DNA of 64,000 bases from CAINVV01 sp963663005 (lineage in GTDB: Bacteria; Bacteroidota; Bacteroidia; Bacteroidales; Prolixibacteraceae). Location of the stretch: positions 62,001 through 126,000 of the forward strand of contig CAXXHH010000015.1 of the NCBI GenBank assembly GCA_963663005.2, read 5' to 3'. Position numbers and translations under genes: made by a program. Position 1 is the first letter of the stretch. Each line of letters begins with the position of its first letter. Of this stretch, positions 59,425 to 64,000 are shown piece after piece. The notes beneath the pieces were generated by a model. The model saw nothing but the letters and a program-made list of their open reading frames with translations, was not told the DNA's origin and did no database searches.

Positions 59425-61437
59425 CTACTCAATTTTAATTGGAAAAATTACAATGGGTATCCCAAATTTGAAAAACCTCTTCTGAATGGAGAATATGGTA
59501 TGATTATGCAGTAACTGAGACATAAAGAAGGTTTTCGAAAACACCAATTGCCCTCCGAAAAAGGTTGAATTTGGCAACATCCTGGTAAGCTTTTTGGTAA
59601 TCTGATACACCTCGGAGACCGGATCCGTTCCTATGGTCCACATGCTTTTGCCATAGTATCCAAACTGATTGGCGATTTTTTCATATTTTCTGCCGTCAAT
59701 TTTGACACATTGTCTAAAATGATCAAGTTCATCTGATCCTTTGTATATTTTCGAGTTTATGACGCCAATCCTGATAAAGATATAATTCTGGTAGATTCCC
59801 TTGAAATTCTGATTGATTCGTAGAAAAGTATAGAGTCCCGTGCCACCAAAACCGGAGACCAGGATAATCGCTGTCTTCGATTCGGGATTAAATTTGACAC
59901 GCTCCGGCTCTTTGTGCTGATCATAGCCCGGATGGCGAGCCAGCTCTTCATGCACTTCTGACAGCGCTTGCAATCTCACCTTCTGCAGACGGACCGCAGT
60001 CTTGAAGTAGTGCCTTTTTATGTTAATAGCCACAAGAATGAATAGCCCTGTAATAAGTAAGGTGATCCATCCGCCCTCGCCAAATTTTATAATTGTAACC
60101 GATATCAGGATAAATGTCGTTAAAATAAATCCGATGCCGTTGACAGCCAATTTCCCTTTCCAGTGATTTAGTTTGCCCCGTTCGATCCACCAATGTCTTA
60201 CCATTCCAAGCTGAGAGATTGAAAAAGTTATAAACACGTTGATGCTGTAAAGAACGATGAGTAATTGGACGGATCCCCTGGATATTGCCATAAGCAAAAT
60301 GGCTGAAATACCCATCAAAAGTACCCCGTTCATAGTTACCAGCCTGTCGCTGAGAGAAGCAAATTTCTTGGGAAACCATTTGTCAATGGCCATGTTGGCC
60401 ATAATCCTGGGTCCATCGATGAAACCGGTTTGAGCCGCTACGAAAAGCAGTGTTGCCTCAGACATGAGCGTGATAAGAATAAAACTTCTGGACCAAAAAG
60501 GGTTCCATTGGGCTGTGACATTATCGAAAAGTACGGCATTTAGTGTCTTGGTTGGACTGATCTGCACATTGTACAAAGCGTAGGCGATCATGAGTCCCAT
60601 GACAATAAATGAAAGTGATAGCGCCATCAGCAGCATCGTTCTTTTAGCCGTTTTCACTTTAGGTTCTCTCAGAATAGGCATCCCATTACTCACCGCCTCT
60701 ATTCCGGTGAAAGTACCCGCACCCATACTGTAAGCCTTCAAAATGATGAAAACTGTTCCCCACATTCCCAACTGGCTGATAGAGGCATGCAACTGGTTCG
60801 ATGTTTCGGTCGAAACTGCCTGAAAGTCATTGGCTTTCATAACTATGGCATAGAAGATTACGAAGACATGAGAAGCAATGAAAATCACGAAGATTGGCGT
60901 GAGCGACATCACCGATTCCTTGACTCCTCTTAGATTCAGCAGAATCAGCAGTGCGACACCAAGAATGGCGATACCAAGCTTTTGAATTTGCATCGATTCG
61001 GGCAGGAAGCTGAAGAGAGCATCCGTACCGCTGGAAACAGAGATTGTAATAGTCAGCACATAATCTATGATCAATGCGCAGCCTGAGATCATTCCGACAG
61101 TCGGCGACAACAGCTTACTGCCAACAAGGTATCCGCCACCCCCTTGTGGAAACAACTTGATTATCTGGCTGTAGCTCGTGCTGATAACAAAAATCGTAAA
61201 GACTGTACCCAATGCAACAAAAATGGCAAGCATAGGATGCCCCTGCAAGTTTCGAAAGGCCTCTTCCGGTCCGTAGCACGAGGAGGATATACCGTCCGCG
61301 CCCAGTCCAATCCAGGCGAAGAAGGCCACCAGTGAAATCTTGTGAAAGATTGATTTGTCCTGAATTGCCTTTGCTTTGCCAATAAAAATATTCTTCAGTC
61401 TTCCAGTTATCGGAAATGTCTCAGCAGCTTCTGTCAT
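59425..61437 (-). CDS. APC-superfamily permease, probable KimA-like K+ transporter
   Basis: A 670-residue protein with about 12 membrane helices (residues 30-480) and a cytoplasmic C-terminal domain of about 180 residues. The helix 1 motif AWIGLGADGISSSCYGPEEAFRNL and helix 3 GGGGYLVGSKLLSPTVGMISG resemble KimA (YdaO) K+/H+ symporters. Amino-acid permeases of the family lack the C-terminal domain. The C-terminal half has KTAIILVSGFGGTGLYTFLRI. It lies directly upstream of the kdp operon in the same direction, supporting a role in K+ uptake (inference). The substrate is not proven by sequence. Confidence 0.72.
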   Translation of the reverse strand: MTEAAETFPITGRLKNIFIGKAKAIQDKSIFHKISLVAFFAWIGLGADGISSSCYGPEEAFRNLQGHPMLAIFVALGTVFTIFVISTSYSQIIKLFPQGGGGYLVGSKLLSPTVGMISGCALIIDYVLTITISVSSGTDALFSFLPESMQIQKLGIAILGVALLILLNLRGVKESVMSLTPIFVIFIASHVFVIFYAIVMKANDFQAVSTETSNQLHASISQLGMWGTVFIILKAYSMGAGTFTGIEAVSNGMPILREPKVKTAKRTMLLMALSLSFIVMGLMIAYALYNVQISPTKTLNAVLFDNVTAQWNPFWSRSFILITLMSEATLLFVAAQTGFIDGPRIMANMAIDKWFPKKFASLSDRLVTMNGVLLMGISAILLMAISRGSVQLLIVLYSINVFITFSISQLGMVRHWWIERGKLNHWKGKLAVNGIGFILTTFILISVTIIKFGEGGWITLLITGLFILVAINIKRHYFKTAVRLQKVRLQALSEVHEELARHPGYDQHKEPERVKFNPESKTAIILVSGFGGTGLYTFLRINQNFKGIYQNYIFIRIGVINSKIYKGSDELDHFRQCVKIDGRKYEKIANQFGYYGKSMWTIGTDPVSEVYQITKKLTRMLPNSTFFGGQLVFSKTFFMSQLLHNHTIFSIQKRFFKFGIPIVIFPIKIE

Positions 61438-62009
61438 AATAATTTAAAGTTTTCGCCGCAAAGAAAGAGATCATTTCATAAGGGAATTATCAAAAATTGG
61501 TGGAAGAGTATAAAGTTTTTATAAAGGAAAAAATATCTTCAGATATCCTGCCGTATAGTGACGTATTCCTTAATGGATGTTCAATATTTTTCCGACTGGC
61601 AGTTGGTCAGAAATAACTTCTCAGAATACCTCAAGGCCTTTAAACCATATCGTTGAACCAGACAAATACCAGGAGGAACCAGGCGTCTAAAGGAAACTAA
61701 TTCGATTCAATCGTTACCGGATATATCAAAACTGATTTTGGGCACGTTTTACGAGGCAAATAGGGGTAAGTAGTGGTTATACGATTACGGGGATTCATTA
61801 GGGCTACCCTTATAAAATCGGCAAGAAATTTAACAAAACTCTCTGGTTTTGAGACGACAACAGAGGTGTCTTCGAGTGGTTGGCACCCCAACATCTGCGG
61901 ATGCTCAATTATTTCGAATTGTCCCCGCGAAATATTTAAAGCTAAAAAATGATTGATCTAAGTGGAATGCTGTTTTGCCCGGTTTGCACCAATGAATGGG
62001 TGATGCGTT
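61438..62009. other. Intergenic region between the permease and CarboxypepD_reg genes
   Basis: About 570 bases. A minus-strand open stretch (61697 to about 61960) ends with CQPLEDTSVVVSKPESFVKF and ALMNPRNRITTTYPYLP. Its composition looks protein-like, but it lacks a good start and a recognised family. It may be the tail of a lost gene. Nothing else stands out. Confidence 0.35.
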
Positions 62010-62438
62010 CTAAAGCTCCGACCTTTTAATCCCCTTGTCTTCGCCGCTTAATGCAATAGCTCCAGAATTCACAGTATTGCCAAGGGCAACCTTGTCATCC
62101 AAACGCATATGCAGGGATAAATTATTGTTGTTGCCAAGCTCGAGTGAGAGGACTTCCCTGGTTTGTAATTCGTACCCGTTGCGTGAAAATTTAATCGTAT
62201 AGGGCCCTCCCGGAGGTAAATTGCCCACACAGAAAAAACCCCGCTTGTCTGTTTGTGAATCCTTTGTCTTGTTCCACGGCACATAAGTAACCTGAACGGC
62301 AACTCCCTGTATTGGTATATTCTTTTCATCCAACACTTTACCAGACAAAAGAGCGCTTGTGGGCTGTGCGTTAAGTCCCGTTGCCGAAGCCGTTACAACT
62401 ACAAGTAAGAGAATTATCTGCTTTAGAATTTTTTCCAT
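62010..62438 (-). CDS. Secreted CarboxypepD_reg-like domain protein
   Basis: A 142-residue protein with a signal peptide (MEKILKQIILLLVVVTASATGLNAQ) and one β-sandwich domain: LLSGKVLDEKNIPIQGVAVQVTYV, then TDKRGFFCVGNLPPGGPYTIKFSRNGYE. This domain normally opens TonB-dependent receptors of the Oar/SusC type, yet here the frame ends after a short tail (GAIALSGEDKGIKRSEL). It may be a free-standing protein or a truncated receptor. A -7-like box CATCTTTG (62474-62481, minus) lies 36 bp upstream. The Oar-like receptor at the right edge is encoded just before it on the same strand. Confidence 0.75.
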   Translation of the reverse strand: MEKILKQIILLLVVVTASATGLNAQPTSALLSGKVLDEKNIPIQGVAVQVTYVPWNKTKDSQTDKRGFFCVGNLPPGGPYTIKFSRNGYELQTREVLSLELGNNNNLSLHMRLDDKVALGNTVNSGAIALSGEDKGIKRSEL

Positions 62439-62668
62439 GCCAAATTTTTGATGCCAAATAATATCAGAAGAAACAAAGATGAATTTCGGAACCTGATATT
62501 GATTTTACTGTGGCAAAGTTAGGCCGATCGTGGTACAAAGGAATTACAGCGATGTTACAAAAGTATTACATTTCGCTTCCCGCGGCTTTTGAAAAAACCC
62601 GGATTTTATCTCCTTGCAGCTTCAAGTGGCCGATAGTATGGATTGGATGAATCCCCCCCTTAGCATTG

Positions 62669-62700
62669 AAAAGGCTGCCCCTGTTAGGAGGCAGCCTTTT
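62669..62700 (-). terminator. Hairpin terminator AAAAGGCTGCC/GGCAGCCTTTT
   Basis: Perfect 11-bp arms with a 10-nt loop, 49 bp past the receptor stop. The rest of the 310-bp gap shows nothing else. Confidence 0.8.
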
Positions 62701-62748
62701 GGAATTGATCTATGAATGTTTCGCTAAACCAAATTTCTGAGAATATAA

Positions 62749-64000
62749 TCAGAAATTGTACTTTAACCCGAACTGCATCTGCCAGCGGGAGTTAATCGGG
62801 TCGACAGTGTAATACTGATTGTTATTGTTATCCGGATATTTCATGAAGTTGTAAGTTGAAATATAACCGGTTCCCCCTGGTGCAACTTTGTTTGCATCGG
62901 TAGCAAATGCAAGCAAAGGAACATTGTAGTTGTTTACATTGGTCACAAAACGTACTTTACCCCATTCGCTGCTAAGCATGTTCAGCACATTGAACATCGT
63001 TGCGATCAGCTGAATACTCTGTTTCCTTTGTCCCATCTTGAATTTTATCTCGTGCGTTAGCTGCAAGTCCATGAAATGGTTCCATGGAGTTCTCGGTCCG
63101 TTTCTTTCGGCATACTGGCCCCTGCGGGTTTTCAGATATTTGTCATTGTCGACGAAATCATTGAAATCCTTAGACTGTGCTGCAGCAGTGTATATTGCAC
63201 CGGTAGAGGTTGTCACGTCAGCGAAAATAAGTTCTGACGCGTTTTTGGGAACGTAAATCAGGTTACCGTTAGATGAGTTTCCGAATGGGTTCGGACTTGT
63301 CGAATAGGTTGCCGTATAAGGACTGCCTGATTGTGAAGAATGGAATATTCCGATAGTGGTTTTGTTCTGTTCATTCCAGTCGATGTTCATCATCCATGAA
63401 GTCACAATACGGTTTCTCATATCGAAATTGGAATAGGACACCTCCGGATTGTTTGGAGTGATGGCAGGATTGACCTCAAAGTTTGATTGCCATGAGTTGC
63501 GGATTCCGTTTGAGACATCTTTGGACATTCCGTAGGTATAGGCAAGATTGACGAATCCTGAAATTTTACCTCTCTTCTCGAATACCTTCGAAAATTTGAC
63601 TGTATAATTGTAACGGTATCCTTCGTGAGTATTTGTCAGCATATAGATGTTCGAATAGCTGGCATTGTTTTTACCACCTTTGTAAATTGGAGAAAGCGTT
63701 GGTCCGGACGACAGGTAAGAAACAGCGCTATCCTTTACGTTGATATTCTTGAACATTACATCATTAATAACTTTGGTGTACAAACCTTCAAGTGAAAGTT
63801 TATAACCATGGCTGAAATCAAAGTCCACCGCCAGATTGCTTCTCCATACCTGTGGCATTTTAAAGTTGTTGTCTACAACATCTACCTCGCGGGTGTTGGA
63901 GGATGAAGTGCCAAATGTACTTTCAATAGTGCTCTTCAATTGATTTGGATCCATTACCAATGGAACTACTGCTTTTGTACCCGAAGGCTTCACATCAATA
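62749..64000 (-). CDS. Oar-like TonB-dependent receptor, C-terminal part (cut by window edge)
   Basis: At least 415 residues of an outer-membrane β-barrel. The frame is open to the window edge (reading IDVKPSGT at the edge), so the first visible GTG is not the true start. Typical Oar-type features are the strand pattern of alternating polar and hydrophobic residues, VWRSNLAVDFDFSHGYKLSLE, NFDMRNRIVTSWMMNIDW, PRTPWNHFMDLQLTHEIKF and a C-terminal strand ending RWQMQFGLKYNF with terminal aromatic Phe, as needed for BAM recognition. The ligand is unknown. The plug domain lies outside the window. Confidence 0.85.
   Translation of the reverse strand, partial: IDVKPSGTKAVVPLVMDPNQLKSTIESTFGTSSSNTREVDVVDNNFKMPQVWRSNLAVDFDFSHGYKLSLEGLYTKVINDVMFKNINVKDSAVSYLSSGPTLSPIYKGGKNNASYSNIYMLTNTHEGYRYNYTVKFSKVFEKRGKISGFVNLAYTYGMSKDVSNGIRNSWQSNFEVNPAITPNNPEVSYSNFDMRNRIVTSWMMNIDWNEQNKTTIGIFHSSQSGSPYTATYSTSPNPFGNSSNGNLIYVPKNASELIFADVTTSTGAIYTAAAQSKDFNDFVDNDKYLKTRRGQYAERNGPRTPWNHFMDLQLTHEIKFKMGQRKQSIQLIATMFNVLNMLSSEWGKVRFVTNVNNYNVPLLAFATDANKVAPGGTGYISTYNFMKYPDNNNNQYYTVDPINSRWQMQFGLKYNF

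Noticed and set aside
61697..61894. 65-codon minus-strand frame
   Set aside because: Composition is somewhat protein-like, but there is no ribosome-binding signal, good start or recognised family. It is mentioned only in the gap entry.

Overview
The window looks like chromosome of an anaerobic Bacteroidales-type bacterium (phylum Bacteroidota). Supporting signs are repeated matches to the Bacteroidota -7 promoter box TAnnTTTG, a short (289 aa) primary sigma factor, a very long Rho, a tmRNA tag ending NYALAA, an Oar-like outer-membrane receptor, and pyruvate:ferredoxin oxidoreductase. The species is not identifiable by eye.

Region 1 (1-16.9 kb) is a surface-polysaccharide (O-antigen or capsule-like) locus. 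Its left part is visibly AT-rich and is flanked by two decayed IS4-family transposases. It holds a GT4 glycosyltransferase, a methylmalonyl-CoA epimerase, a GNAT-like protein, a PglD/NeuD-like sugar acyltransferase, and a compact acyl-assembly set: malonyltransferase, ACP, ketoreductase, two complete KAS III enzymes plus a third cut by the left edge, and an MBL hydrolase. These are followed by a PglE-like aminotransferase, a PglF/FlaA1-like 4,6-dehydratase and a PglC-like phosphoglycosyl transferase, then a GHMP kinase, a WlbA/WbpB-like dehydrogenase and WecA. The main hypothesis is that the locus makes a 4-amino-4,6-dideoxy sugar carrying a dedicated hydroxyacyl group built on a private ACP. 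The set has a ketoreductase but no dehydratase or enoyl reductase.

Region 2 (17-31 kb) is housekeeping: VanZ-like protein, Smr protein, QueA, RNase P RNA, pyruvate:ferredoxin oxidoreductase, an AAA ATPase, Rho, sigma factor, Rpe and tmRNA. It is littered with small palindromes and microsatellite-like inverted repeats. Several lie inside genes and are read through in frame (WlbA-like, Smr, QueA, probably the dehydratase).

Region 3 (31-50 kb) holds a Fic protein, an M16 protease, an orphan Cas6 lacking the usual catalytic histidine position, FabD, FolE, the futalosine genes mqnB-mqnD, a TonB-like protein, an HMA metallochaperone, ClpB, an MBL hydrolase, an M3 peptidase, a DUF151 nuclease, ThyA, DHFR and pyrophosphatase.

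Region 4 (50-61.4 kb, minus strand) is a potassium module: a KimA-like permease, then kdpF-A-B-C, a sensor-like membrane protein without a kinase domain, kdpD and kdpE. The right edge holds a CarboxypepD_reg-like secreted protein and the C-terminal part of an Oar-like TonB-dependent receptor.

Three single-base frameshifts at short homopolymers (two in the pyruvate:ferredoxin oxidoreductase gene, one in the wlbA-like gene) may be sequencing errors. No tRNA, rRNA or CRISPR array was recognised.
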